Shown here one piece after another: positions 1 to 8,817 of a stretch of DNA of 64,000 bases. Under the pieces are notes generated by a model. It was not told the DNA's origin, searched no databases, and was given only the letters and a program-made list of their open reading frames with translations. Position 1 is the stretch's first letter, and each line of letters opens with the position of its first letter. Position numbers and translations under genes: made by a program. This DNA comes from Cafeteria roenbergensis (taxonomy: Eukaryota; Sar; Bigyra; Bicosoecida; Cafeteriaceae): the NCBI GenBank assembly GCA_008330645.1, contig VLTN01000040.1:124001-188000 (forward strand). Reading direction: 5' to 3'.

Positions 1-1
1 G

Positions 2-259
2 GTGAGCATATGCCTTCTCCCCGCTTCCTGCTGTGCCTGTGCCAGGCCGGCCGCGCGAGCGTGCTTCCCCGATGACTGATCCAAATTCCACATACATGAG
101 ATTTCTCAGACGCGCTTCGGTGCAATGGAGATTTGCCTTTGGCAACCAGGATGAGGGGAACTGCTCGGCCTCTTGGCGGCTGTTGTGGTCGCGCGTCCGC
201 GCCTCTGCCGTGTCCTTGTCGAATCCCAATTCCCTCCCCCCCCCCCCTGTCCAACGCAG
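2..259 (+). other. Intron of the uS5m gene
   Basis: A GTGAGC donor at 2-7 and a C-rich tract (12 C at 236-247) followed by CAG at 257-259 bracket this stretch. The reading frame after 259 starts exactly at the conserved S5 domain. The donor matches the GTGAG form seen at most introns in this window. It could only be confirmed with the upstream exon. Confidence 0.6.
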
Positions 260-790
260 ATCGTGCGCGGCGGTATGGAGACCACAGAGAAGGCCATGGC
301 CATTGTTGGCAACGGCTGCGGAGGCATCGGCTTCGGAATGGCCCGCCACGCGCAGGCTGACCGCGCCACGGAGCTCGCCGTGGCTGCTGCCCAGCGTGAC
401 ATGATCCACGTGTCGCTGTACAAGGGCCAACTCTACCACGACCTGGTGGGCAAGAAGAACAACATCAAGGTCCTCATCTGGTCCCGCGCCCCGGGCCACG
501 AAAAGCCCTCCGGCGATCACATGATCACCACCATCATGGAGCTCATGGGAGTGCGCCACTATTCGGCCAAGATCATCGGCCCCAAGCGCCGCAACCCCTT
601 CACGGTTGCCCAGGCCCTTTTCAACGCCTTCGACAACCACCTTCCCTACGAGGTCAGCGCTGCCAACCGCGGCCTGCGCCTCCTGAACCTGGGCGCGGAC
701 CGCTTCAAGCCTCGCCAGGCGTACCCCATGTCCGCCCGTGGCCCGTCGTTCACGTCGGCGTCCTCCTACGCGCACCGCACGAACCAGTGA
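260..790 (+). CDS. MRPS5: Mitochondrial small-subunit ribosomal protein uS5 (last exon, 5' part outside window)
   Basis: Last coding exon of a uS5 (S5) ribosomal protein, part of the mitoribosomal small subunit near the mRNA entry. It reads from the S5-domain start (GGMETTEKAMAIVGNGCGG, glycine loop GCGGIGFGMA) through the C-terminal domain (HDLVGKKNNIKV, then MELMGVRHYSAKIIGPKRRN and VAQALFNAF). The HD and IKV spacing and the YSAK segment resemble mitochondrial rather than bacterial S5. A 12-C tract followed by a CAG acceptor ends at 259. The window opens with GGTGAGC, a good donor, so an intron probably spans 2-259 and the previous exon ends at base 1. The frame is open upstream of 260, but that sequence is pyrimidine-rich and unlike S5. 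Stop is TGA at 788-790. The N-terminal exon with the targeting signal is not in the window. Family call is firm; the mitochondrial assignment is inferred. Confidence 0.82.
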   Translation: MVRGGMETTEKAMAIVGNGCGGIGFGMARHAQADRATELAVAAAQRDMIHVSLYKGQLYHDLVGKKNNIKVLIWSRAPGHEKPSGDHMITTIMELMGVRHYSAKIIGPKRRNPFTVAQALFNAFDNHLPYEVSAANRGLRLLNLGADRFKPRQAYPMSARGPSFTSASSYAHRTNQ

Positions 791-964
791 GCGATGGTCT
801 TGCTGCTTGTGCCACCATGTTGTGTGTGGCGCTGCGCTGACGGGAACCCGGCTGTGCCGATGTGTTCCCCCTCCCTCCCCTCACCTCCGCCTTTTAAGCT
901 TGCGGGATTCATTCACCAACTGTCGCTGCAGCCGCCAATCTGTCACGCATGCACTCTTGCTCGT

Positions 965-3181
965 TCACTCGATGGTTTCGCTTGCAATGTGGTCGTCCTC
1001 CCCTGCCTCGGCCAAGAACTCGTCCCACAGCACGGGGAAGCGCGAGTCCGGGTCGCTGGCAACAACAGCCCCGTCCCGCGCCTGGTGCCAGCAGTACTGC
1101 ACGATGCCGTGCCCAAGCGCCGTCCAGCGCTGCCTCGCCTCGTCGCTGAGCTTGACCCACGCCTGGATGTCGCGCATCCGCACTGCCACGCTGAGCTGGA
1201 CGGCTCGCCTGGCCGCCTCGTCCGCAGCCTCCACCAGCGCGGCGGCCGTGGCGCCGCTCGGGACGGAGATGGCGCTGCCCCACACGTCAGCCCCGCGCAT
1301 CGCCTCGCCGGGGTGCAGCCTGGAGCCCGCTGCGGCGCGCGTTGCTGTGGCGCCTGGGCCCGGCGTGGCCCCAAAGGTGCCGGGCACCCTCTTCCACTTG
1401 GCGTGGTTTCGGCCACCCGCCTTGTTCTGCCGGCGCAACTCCTCCCGCACGGCTGACGGGCCTCCGCTTGCGGCCTTGCTCCGGTGCCGTGCGACAGCCG
1501 ACACCACTGCCTTGCTCTTCTCGCGAAGCGCGCGCACCATGATGTACCACACGGCCTTCTTCTTGAGCAGACCGATGACGTGGCCCGCCTTGTCGACGAA
1601 GTACAGCACGTGGCCCTCCACGCCGTACAGGGCGCGCGTCGCCGCCATCTGCTCCCGCAGCTCCGATGCCGGGATGATGGCCTCGGACACGACGCCGACG
1701 CCGAGCGCGCTGGCCAGGGCCCTGCCGATGAGGGGGTTGAGGCCTCGCCGGAGCGCCTCCAGAGGCCTCACTCGCGCCGACTGCCACCCGATGGCCACCA
1801 GAACGGGCTTGTCCAGCTCGCACCGCTCCACGTGCAGGGAGGCCGGCGACAGGTGCTCCACGCAAAGAGTGGTCCGCCCCGCCGCCAGCAGGTACAGCAG
1901 CTCCTCGCCGCGCGACCGCGGCGGGGGAGGCAGGCCAGGCTGCGGGGAAGCGGCAGAGCCAGCGGCCGCGCCGGGGGCAGGGGAGGCGGCGGCCCCGAGC
2001 GGGGCGGCGCCCTCAGCCAGCAGCTCCTCGACCACCCTCGAGATGGGGACGGCAAAGCCGAAGCGGGACGCCGTCGCATCGTTCGTGAAGACAGGGTCCG
2101 CAAGGTCGTCAGGCGCCCCGCCGGCCCCGGCCGCGGCCTCCCACCGGGGCCGGAACACCGTGTGGACGTTCTTGCTGCCCGCCACGACTGCGTACGCTGC
2201 CAGCCAGGGGTCCCACACCGCCCCAACGTGCCCACTCTCCCCGTTGGCCTTGCCCATGACCGCCACGTGCGTCGCGGCTGAAAGATCCGCCGTGAAGAAC
2301 CGCTTCCACGCCGGCTCCTCGGTGCCAGCCCCGGCGGCGCCGGCGCCGCTCGACGCAGCCGAAGCTGCGGCAGCCGGCGCGGTCGGGACGTCGCCCACTC
2401 CGTGGCCCTCCCTCGGCAGGGTGTCGTCGTCGTCCCCGATGCCCCCGGTGAACTTGGTGAGCCCTCGCACGGGCAGCGAGACGCTGAGCGGGACGCCGAG
2501 GGGGGAAGCGTCGGCGCTCACCTTGACGGCTCGGCCCGATGCCTCTGCAGCGGCCTTGGCCTCCGCCAGCGCGGCGCCCACTCCGTCGACGTCGGCGGGC
2601 CCGCCGCCGCCAGGGCGTGACACGGCGTCGACAAGCTCAGCCGGGGCCGTGAGCTCGGCGCCCCCGCGGCCCGCTCGGATCGCCTCCCGCACCGCTGCCA
2701 GGGCAGTCGAGTCCACGGCGCGCACCTCGAGGAAGCACAGCCCGCGGGGCACGCGCTCCCGCAAAACCTCGCTCGCCTCGTACACGGCGTCGTCGGTGTA
2801 CTGGGACCGCTCTGGCTGGATCTTGACGTCGTGCAGCACGCGCACGAGCGTGGAATCGGACCGTGCGCCGGCAGCCAGAGCGCTGGCGCGCCGGTCCTCC
2901 GGCAGCTCCGCCACCGGCTGGTCCATCGACTGCGGCCCCAGCATCGAGGTGACCTTGACGTTCTTGTGCGCCCTGCACCACGACAGGCGGTGCAGGAGAG
3001 ACTCCCTGGACTCGGGCGCGACCGCCTCACCCTTGGGGGCGCTCGCGAGGGCCGCGCGGCCCAGGTCAGAGCTGTGCACGAAAATGCTGGCGAGAGCATC
3101 CGCGGTACGATCGCGCACGAGCTCGTCCGCTTCCGCGGCAGCGCGCTCGAAGAGGTTCGCCAACGGATGAGCAAGCGCCAT
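965..3181 (-). CDS. RNA-ligase-like (nucleotidyltransferase fold) protein
   Basis: Intronless frame of 738 codons counted from the ATG at 3181; an in-frame ATG at 3226 would add 15 residues, but MALAHPLANLF looks the more natural start. No full-length family is recognised. The middle carries signatures of covalent nucleotidyltransferases: K311 in MGKANGESG fits motif I (KxNG, the adenylated lysine), followed by SKNVHTVF, then E522-G in GVEGHVLYFV (motif IV) and K540-K542 in GLLKKKAVWYIMVRALREK (motif V), in the order and spacing of RNA ligases. The first 240 residues (LLHRLSWCRAHKNVKVTSML, LPRGLCFLEVRAVDS-like text) are unassigned. Low-complexity Ala/Gly/Pro linkers lie near residues 265-290 and 395-425. 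It converges with uS5m, leaving 174 bp (791-964) between the stops with nothing recognised. Ligase activity and substrate are inference. Confidence 0.55.
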   Translation of the reverse strand: MALAHPLANLFERAAAEADELVRDRTADALASIFVHSSDLGRAALASAPKGEAVAPESRESLLHRLSWCRAHKNVKVTSMLGPQSMDQPVAELPEDRRASALAAGARSDSTLVRVLHDVKIQPERSQYTDDAVYEASEVLRERVPRGLCFLEVRAVDSTALAAVREAIRAGRGGAELTAPAELVDAVSRPGGGGPADVDGVGAALAEAKAAAEASGRAVKVSADASPLGVPLSVSLPVRGLTKFTGGIGDDDDTLPREGHGVGDVPTAPAAAASAASSGAGAAGAGTEEPAWKRFFTADLSAATHVAVMGKANGESGHVGAVWDPWLAAYAVVAGSKNVHTVFRPRWEAAAGAGGAPDDLADPVFTNDATASRFGFAVPISRVVEELLAEGAAPLGAAASPAPGAAAGSAASPQPGLPPPPRSRGEELLYLLAAGRTTLCVEHLSPASLHVERCELDKPVLVAIGWQSARVRPLEALRRGLNPLIGRALASALGVGVVSEAIIPASELREQMAATRALYGVEGHVLYFVDKAGHVIGLLKKKAVWYIMVRALREKSKAVVSAVARHRSKAASGGPSAVREELRRQNKAGGRNHAKWKRVPGTFGATPGPGATATRAAAGSRLHPGEAMRGADVWGSAISVPSGATAAALVEAADEAARRAVQLSVAVRMRDIQAWVKLSDEARQRWTALGHGIVQYCWHQARDGAVVASDPDSRFPVLWDEFLAEAGEDDHIASETIE

Positions 3182-3508
3182 CGCAGCAGGCAGCGGCCTG
3201 CGCAGTCGCGCTGTGGGTGCTCGCAAATGCCCTCGGATCGCAGAGTGGTTGCTTGCGCGCGGGCTAAGACCTGGCCGAGCAGAGCGCCTGTGTGCGGAGC
3301 TGAGTGGGGCGCGGGCCTGGGTCCGAGCGAGGGACGAAACGCATGCCAGTCCCCCCCCCCCCCCCCCCCCCCCCGCCCGGGAACAACACGGACTTGCGCC
3401 CGCTGGCGCCCAGCGAGGAACTGGCCACGCACCTCCTCACGCAAGCTCACACTCACACTCACAAGCAATCACCCACACGCGCCCTCACGCAGCTGGGGCC
3501 GCAGCAAA
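3182..3508. other. Intergenic region with a 24-C homopolymer
   Basis: This 327-bp gap lies upstream of the RNA-ligase-like gene and downstream of the FabI gene, both on the minus strand. It should hold the ligase-like promoter and the FabI 3' end. Apart from the C-run at 3351-3374 and a short CA/CT-rich stretch near 3450-3480, I see no gene or named signal. Confidence 0.6.
3351..3374. repeat. Poly-C homopolymer (24 bp)
   Basis: Twenty-four consecutive C residues on the plus strand, between two minus-strand genes. It is the longest mononucleotide run seen in the window, and its length may vary or be imperfectly sequenced. Confidence 0.9.
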
Positions 3509-4709
3509 TCAGGCACGCTTGGTGTGTCCCGGCAGCGCCATCGCGCTGACGCCGCCGTCGACATAGAGCGTCTGCCCGTGGATGCCTGCCGCGGCGTCTG
3601 AGGCGAGGAATGCAGCAAGCCGCCCGGCGTCCTCCGCTGTGGGCACGCGGGGCCCGGGCACGGCTTCGGACACGGTGGCGTGGAGCTCCTGCGGGCGCGC
3701 GGCGGGCGGGCGGGGGAAGCGGGCGGGCAGGGGGTCGCTCTGGCCGCGGGGTGGGAGGGGGGGCAGATGCCGTGAGTGTCCTGGGGCAAGCGAGCAGCGC
3801 GCGAGCTCCAAGGAACAATGTGGCCGCTGCCGCTACGCACGCGCGCGCAGCGTGCACGCGCGAGGCGTCGCCTTCCAGTGCGGCCCCTGCACCGTCGTCT
3901 CACGCTGAAGCCCGGGATTCCCCGTGCCGCCGGCGTGTTGACCGTTCCCGGTGACACACAGTTGACGCGCACGCCCTCGGCCCCCAGCTCGGCCGCCAGG
4001 CCACGCGCGGTCGCTTCCAGCGACGCCTTGGCGGGGCCCATGACGCTGTAGGCGGGCACTGCCCGGGTGCTTCCCAGATAGGTCATGGCCAGCACGCTCG
4101 CGCCGGCGCCAGCTTCCGCCGCGCGCCGCAGCGACGGCAGCGTCGCCCGCGTCAGTGCGATGAGGGAGTACGCGCTGACGTCGTGCGCGATGGCCCAGTC
4201 CTCTCGCGCGCAGTCCACGAGGCGGCCTCGCATCGCGGCGGCGGGCGCGAAGGCGATCGAGTGGACGAGCGTGCCGAGCCCGTGCGGGAACGCGCTTGCC
4301 AGGGCCTGGCCGGCGGCGGCGACCTGGTCGTCGGAAGACACGTCGCACTCCAGCACGGCCGCGGCGGGGCGCTCCCAGTGCTCGTCCACGAGGCGGCGCA
4401 CCCGGTCGGCGAAGCGGTCGCTCTGGATTCCAAGCGCGACGGACGCTCCTTGGCGCTGCAGCTCCTGCGGCAACTCTACGCAGGGGCCCAACCGGGGCTG
4501 GGAGCGTTCGCTGGGCTCGGGCGCCCGGGGTGTCTGCGCCCGCGCCCCCTCGGCGGCGCGGCCTCGGCAGGCGCGGTCGGCGGCCAATGTTTGTCGGTGG
4601 CACGCGAGCCAAGCGCTGCCCCACTCCGGCTCACGGTTGCCACCGCCCAGCCGATCGACCTCTGGCTGACGATGCCGAACACGGCAGCCGTCCTACCGGA
4701 AAGGGCCAT
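3509..4709 (-). CDS. fabI: Enoyl-[acyl-carrier-protein] reductase, FabI type (three exons)
   Basis: Last reductive step of type II fatty-acid elongation: NAD(P)H-dependent reduction of trans-2-enoyl-ACP. Exons read 4709-4635, 4464-3904 and 3688-3509, joined at phase 0 with GTGAGC and GTGAGA donors and CAG acceptors, giving 271 aa (FabI is usually about 260). The N-terminus has the FabI form of the cofactor loop (FGIVSQRSIGWAVA). Next come the CDVSSDDQV segment, the HSIAFAP motif after strand 4, the catalytic Tyr-x6-Lys in AYSVMGPAKASLEATA, GVRVNCVSPGTVNT, and the C-terminal LYVDGG. SIAFAP and YxVMGxAK separate FabI from ordinary FabG-type SDRs. No transit peptide precedes the cofactor loop, so either an upstream exon was missed or the enzyme is not imported by a classical presequence. 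It is divergent from the unknown gene at 5073. Confidence 0.88.
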
Positions 4710-5072
4710 GCCGCCGCGCAATGTGGAAACTGCCGAGCTGCAGTTGACAGAGCAGAGCCCGTGCCAGCCCGCGCCCCTTTCGCAGCCTTGAAGAACCGTT
4801 GCCGAGGTGCCTTGAGAGACAGCGGGCAGGTTCTGCGGCGGATCGGCCGGCCCCAGGGAGGGTGCCCGCCAGGCTGCGTGCCACCTGCAACCGGGTCGGG
4901 CGCGAGGTCGTGGCCTTTGGGGCGCGTTCTGCCCGGCGGCCAATCCTGGCTGACCCTCGCCGCCTCTGCCGGTTCGGAGCCGCAGCTCGTCTGGTCTGAC
5001 CGCGCACTTGTTGCACCGCGCCCGTAGCGCCAGCCCCGCCGGCGCCGCAAAGCAGACCTCGACCGGACTTTC
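4710..5072. promoter_or_regulatory. Divergent intergenic region, fabI / unknown gene
   Basis: A 363-bp gap between start codons on opposite strands, so it should hold both promoters or an unrecognised 5' exon of either gene. I see no TATA-like box or convincing additional coding sequence. The role is inferred from position. Confidence 0.4.
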
Positions 5073-6116
5073 ATGGCGGGCTGCCGCGTGTGCGGTGGCA
5101 CGGAGGAGGGCCTGGGGCTCTCCGCGCTGTGGTCCATCCTGACCTGCTCCAGCCGCGAGGCCGGGGCAGGCGAGGAGGAGGCGGATGACGGCATCAACTA
5201 CTCTCGCATCTCGCGCAGGTACGACCTCGTGTTTGAGGACCGGCGCAAGAGCTACCTCGGCCGCCCGGGGGAGGAGGAGTCCCCGCTGCACGCGCAAGGC
5301 GTGCTGCTGACCGCCAAGGCGATGCACTGGGATGCGCTGCCCAAGGTGAACACCCACGACATGGTCACCAAGTTCATCGAGAAGATTGAGAAGCAGCCGC
5401 TCATCTCGAACCACCAGCACGAGGCGTACACGCCCACCGTGCCGCTCTCGGACGAGGAAGCAGCGCGCATGAAGACCGCGCTCTTGACCTGGCAAAGCTA
5501 CAATGGCGGCACCGTGACCCTGCGCCAGCTGTTCAACCTCTACGTGGTCATGGACCGCATCTTCAAGCCCGTCTTCGAGGACAAGATGACCTCCCTGGCG
5601 GGCTGGTCCTCCACCTCCCCGCCGCGCTGGAACGGCGAGAGCCTGACCATCCACGAGCTGCTCTCCGATCTCTGGGCTGGCCACGTCCTGCTGTACGGCG
5701 AGCTGACGCCCAACCACACGAACATCGCCCCGGTGCTGTTCGACTTGACGCACTTCTTCGGGGCCGTGGAGGAGGTGGGCCTGGACGGCAAGGTCGTCAC
5801 TCGGGCCAAGCCCAGCGCTGTGTCAACCGACCGCGAGGCGGCACCGGCTTCCGGCGCGGGCGCCGCTGCCGCGCGCGAGACCGACGGCCCCGCCGCCGCG
5901 GCTGGCCGCGAGGCGAGCGACGCACCCGGGGGCGATGCCCCGGACATGACGCGGCCGCCGGAGCGGTTCAGGTGGACCGCGGACTTTCGGCTGGCCTATC
6001 GAACCATCGTTTGGCTGCTGCGTGAACAGGTCAGCCCCTGGGACGAGCGCCGCAGCGCCAGCTGGTACAACCCCGAGATCTTGGCGGACGCGCCATCTAG
6101 CAGCCGGCCGGCGTAG
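5073..6116 (+). CDS. Uncharacterised 347-aa protein
   Basis: Single open exon of 348 codons. It starts with [15 protein letters not shown], whose CRVCGG could be half of a zinc knuckle, although no second Cys pair follows. A well-ordered, non-repetitive stretch (residues about 50-240) includes [55 protein letters not shown] and [20 protein letters not shown]. An Ala/Gly-rich acidic linker follows (about 245-295), then a C-terminal segment [21 protein letters not shown]. Codon use and the mixed sequence show it is a real gene rather than a GC-driven frame. There is no signal peptide or clear membrane span. I do not recognise the family. It converges with the Gfo/Idh oxidoreductase gene. Confidence 0.75.
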   Translation: MAGCRVCGGTEEGLGLSALWSILTCSSREAGAGEEEADDGINYSRISRRYDLVFEDRRKSYLGRPGEEESPLHAQGVLLTAKAMHWDALPKVNTHDMVTKFIEKIEKQPLISNHQHEAYTPTVPLSDEEAARMKTALLTWQSYNGGTVTLRQLFNLYVVMDRIFKPVFEDKMTSLAGWSSTSPPRWNGESLTIHELLSDLWAGHVLLYGELTPNHTNIAPVLFDLTHFFGAVEEVGLDGKVVTRAKPSAVSTDREAAPASGAGAAAARETDGPAAAAGREASDAPGGDAPDMTRPPERFRWTADFRLAYRTIVWLLREQVSPWDERRSASWYNPEILADAPSSSRPA

Positions 6117-6671
6117 AGGGGGCCGGGCCCGCGGGGCCGGCAGCCGAGGCCAGGGGGTCGAGCAGCCTCGGGATCCTTGGCGTTTTTGCGTGTTCCATTT
6201 CTAAGTGTGGTTCGTATGCCCCTTGCCCCGCGACTAGGGGCCTCGCCCCGGAGGGAACAGAGGCTTCTCCGTGGTGGCCCCACCGTGATGCCCCTCTCGC
6301 TTGATTTGTGCCGCTCCTCGCTTCCGCTGCGTGATTCGTGATCGTGCCTCGCCAAAGAGCGAGCGGCGCGCAGGCCATGCGCGCGCGCCCCCCCATTCAC
6401 CCCCCCTGCCCCCCGGCGCGGTGGGCCTCTCGCCACGGCACGCGCAGCGAGCAGCAGGTCACTAATGGACCACCCCGCTGCGCCGGGCTGAGGCAGTCGT
6501 GGCGGCTGCGCTTGCTGCCGGCTTAGCGGGTGCTTGCGCTCCGCAGGGCCTGTCGTCAGGCACTTCCCAAGCAGCAGCCGCACACAATGCAGCGCGTTCG
6601 CTACAGCGCGGCTGGTGAGCGGCGTTCCACCCAGGCGGCCAGCAGGGGCGCTGGGCGCGGGCAAGTTGCAC
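6117..6671. other. Convergent intergenic region
   Basis: A 555-bp gap between the 3' ends of the unknown gene at 5073 and the oxidoreductase, presumably both 3' UTRs. It has C-rich patches (6389-6415) and is locally less GC-rich around 6175-6215. No gene, RNA or repeat is recognised. Confidence 0.55.
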
Positions 6672-8591
6672 TCAAAACGCGGGCTCGATCCGGATAGGGC
6701 GAGTCGCGGCAACGTCCTTCGAGGTGCGCGCCCCGGCGTACACGAGGCGGTACGGGCGGCCCGCGTCGTCGAGGGAATGCCGGCCGGCCTCCAAAACAGC
6801 GGTCGTCTGAAACGTAGTCCCTGCGGTCGCCGTTGGCGGGGAAACTCGCAACCGGGGCCGAAATTGCAACCTGCTGCCGGCCACAAGCCGAGCGCGAAAA
6901 CCGGCCGCTGACGTCGCGCCGCAGCAACGCTGCCCTCACCGAGAGTTGCAAGCGAGCCGTCAAAGTCCGCAGGCTTGCTTTTCCCAGCCCGAACCGCATG
7001 CACAGCCTCCACGAAGGACTCGATCGAACGATAGCCGTAGCCGCCCTGCCCCACGAACTTGCCGTTGGACGGCGTGGGCTTCCAGAACAGCGGGTTAAGC
7101 GACGCGAAGCCAGCCGCATCCGTGGCCGTGGTGTACCCGCGGTGCGCCTGGTCCACCGTCACCTCGCCCTTGTGGCACATAGCGAAGAAGCGCTGCTGGC
7201 TGTGCACGTCGGCAGGGGGCGAGGCCCAGGACGCGGTGTACACGGCGATTGCATGGTTCCCGGACTCGAGGTTTTCCCACTGAACGGTCAGGGTAATTGT
7301 GTCCTCCACCGCGCGGCCGAGCAGCTCCGCCCCTACGCCAGTAGCAGCCGTGGCCGTCACCTGCACCGGGCGCGCGATGCCCTCGAAAGCCCACTCGCTA
7401 AAGTCTGCGCGAGCTCGAGTCGCAACCGCGTCGCGCAGAGGGGGCGGCGCCGCATTGCAGAGCGCCGGGACGCGCACGCACGGACAGCACAGGAGGTGGC
7501 CGCGCGGGTGGCTGGTGCCACGCACGCGGCGCGCACAGCATGCAGGGGTTGTGCATCCGACTGGCCAGAGGCCGACGAGCGGCAGCACCCAACTGCATGC
7601 AACGCGCGCCCCGCCGCCCCGGCCTCTGCCCAGCCCATCGCTGCTCGGCGCGCTGGCTCACCGACGTGGTGCGAGTTCAGGTAGTAGGAGATGTCCGAAG
7701 ACCGGCCCGCCCATGCGCCGAAAGTGCGCAGCTGGCGCTTGGGCTGAGACATGTACGCGGACAGGTAGCTCATGTCCCCAAGGCCGCGAAGGCGGTCCCG
7801 CGCGTCCTGGTAGATGGGGTCCCAGCGCTTGTGCACCTCCACGGCCACCAGGACCTTGGCCTCTTCGGCTGCGCGGTGCAGTGCCTGGTGCTCCTCCAGG
7901 GTCTTGACCGCCGGCTTGGTCACCAGCACGTGCATGCCCCGAGTGACGGCGTCCATGGCGATGGCAAAGTGGGTGTCGTCCGGCGTAAAGATGGTCACGA
8001 TGCTGCCGCGGGGCAGCGCGTCCAGGGCCTGGACGTACGCCTTGGGGTCGGTAACGTCGTCGGCGGGGAAGGTCTCGATGGAGAGATCGAATTCGGACGC
8101 CGGGTAGGCGTCGCCCAGGACGCGCTGCACGTGCTTGCGAACCTCCGGAAACTGCGACGCGGCGAAGAGGTGTGTGTGTGGGGGGGGGCAGGAAGCGAAC
8201 GGTCGGCGGCCTGAGCGCGCCGGGGCGGCGCAGTGACGCGTGGTCCAGTCTCTTGCGACCCGCCCCGCGCAGCGTAGGCTCGATGCGGCAGCGGCTGCCG
8301 CGCAGGCAAAGGGCCAACGGGAGCACCCACCTTGCCGCCGTTGGTACCTGCGAGGGCCACGTCGCCGATCAGGCCCTCCTTGCGCATTTGCAGGATGGAC
8401 GGCAGAACCACGCCAGTGGCCTTGTCGCTCTTGCTGGTCTCCTTGCCAAAGCCCGTGGTGTACTCCCCAGTTCCGATGAGCAGCGCGGAAATGGGTGTGC
8501 GGCCGGCAGCGGCCGCGGGACCAGCCGCCGCGGCAGCAGGCGCGGCGGCGCCGCTTGGCGGCGAATCAGCACTGGTTGATGCGGCGGCCAT
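6672..8591 (-). CDS. Gfo/Idh/MocA-family NAD(P)-dependent oxidoreductase (four exons)
   Basis: Predicted NAD(P)-dependent dehydrogenase acting on a sugar, inositol or related polyol; the substrate is unknown. Exons: 8591-8331, 8151-7662, 7404-6940, 6820-6672, phases 0, 1, 1, donors GTGGGT, GTGAGC and GTGAGG, total 454 aa. After a low-complexity Ala/Pro leader (about residues 1-33), the Rossmann strand and loop read [15 protein letters not shown]. The family lysine-proline is in [13 protein letters not shown], and the HKRWDP motif follows in [12 protein letters not shown]. The dimer/catalytic domain has LNSHHVDFSEW, split by intron 2 at phase 1, which supports the splice model. The last exon ([19 protein letters not shown]) is the usual C-terminal family segment. 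The N-terminal Ala-rich tail could be a targeting signal, but this is not clear. Confidence 0.82.
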
Positions 8592-8817
8592 TGCGAGCTC
8601 CTGGTGGCCCTGAGACGGATCGGGTGCGCGCGACCCGGGTGCTCGAGATGCACAACTCGGTGACGGGGTGTGCTTCGCGCCGCCGCGCCAGACAGCTCGG
8701 GGCGGCGAATCGCGCTCGCAGCTCTTGAACGACGCGTCTCTGCTGCAGCCGCCAACAAGCACAAGGCCCTCGCGGCAGAGCCGCTTGCCCGGTGGGCACC
8801 TGCCACTCGCGCGCAGC
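8592..8817. promoter_or_regulatory. Divergent intergenic region, oxidoreductase / RSP7-like gene
   Basis: 226 bp separate the two start codons on opposite strands, so both 5' UTRs and promoters must fit here. No specific element is recognised. Confidence 0.4.

Noticed and set aside
738-3170. 810-codon plus-strand frame across the RNA-ligase-like gene
   Set aside because: It is the antisense shadow of the minus-strand gene. Its translation is Ser/Arg/Pro filler without motifs, while the minus frame has KANGE and EG/KKK signatures.
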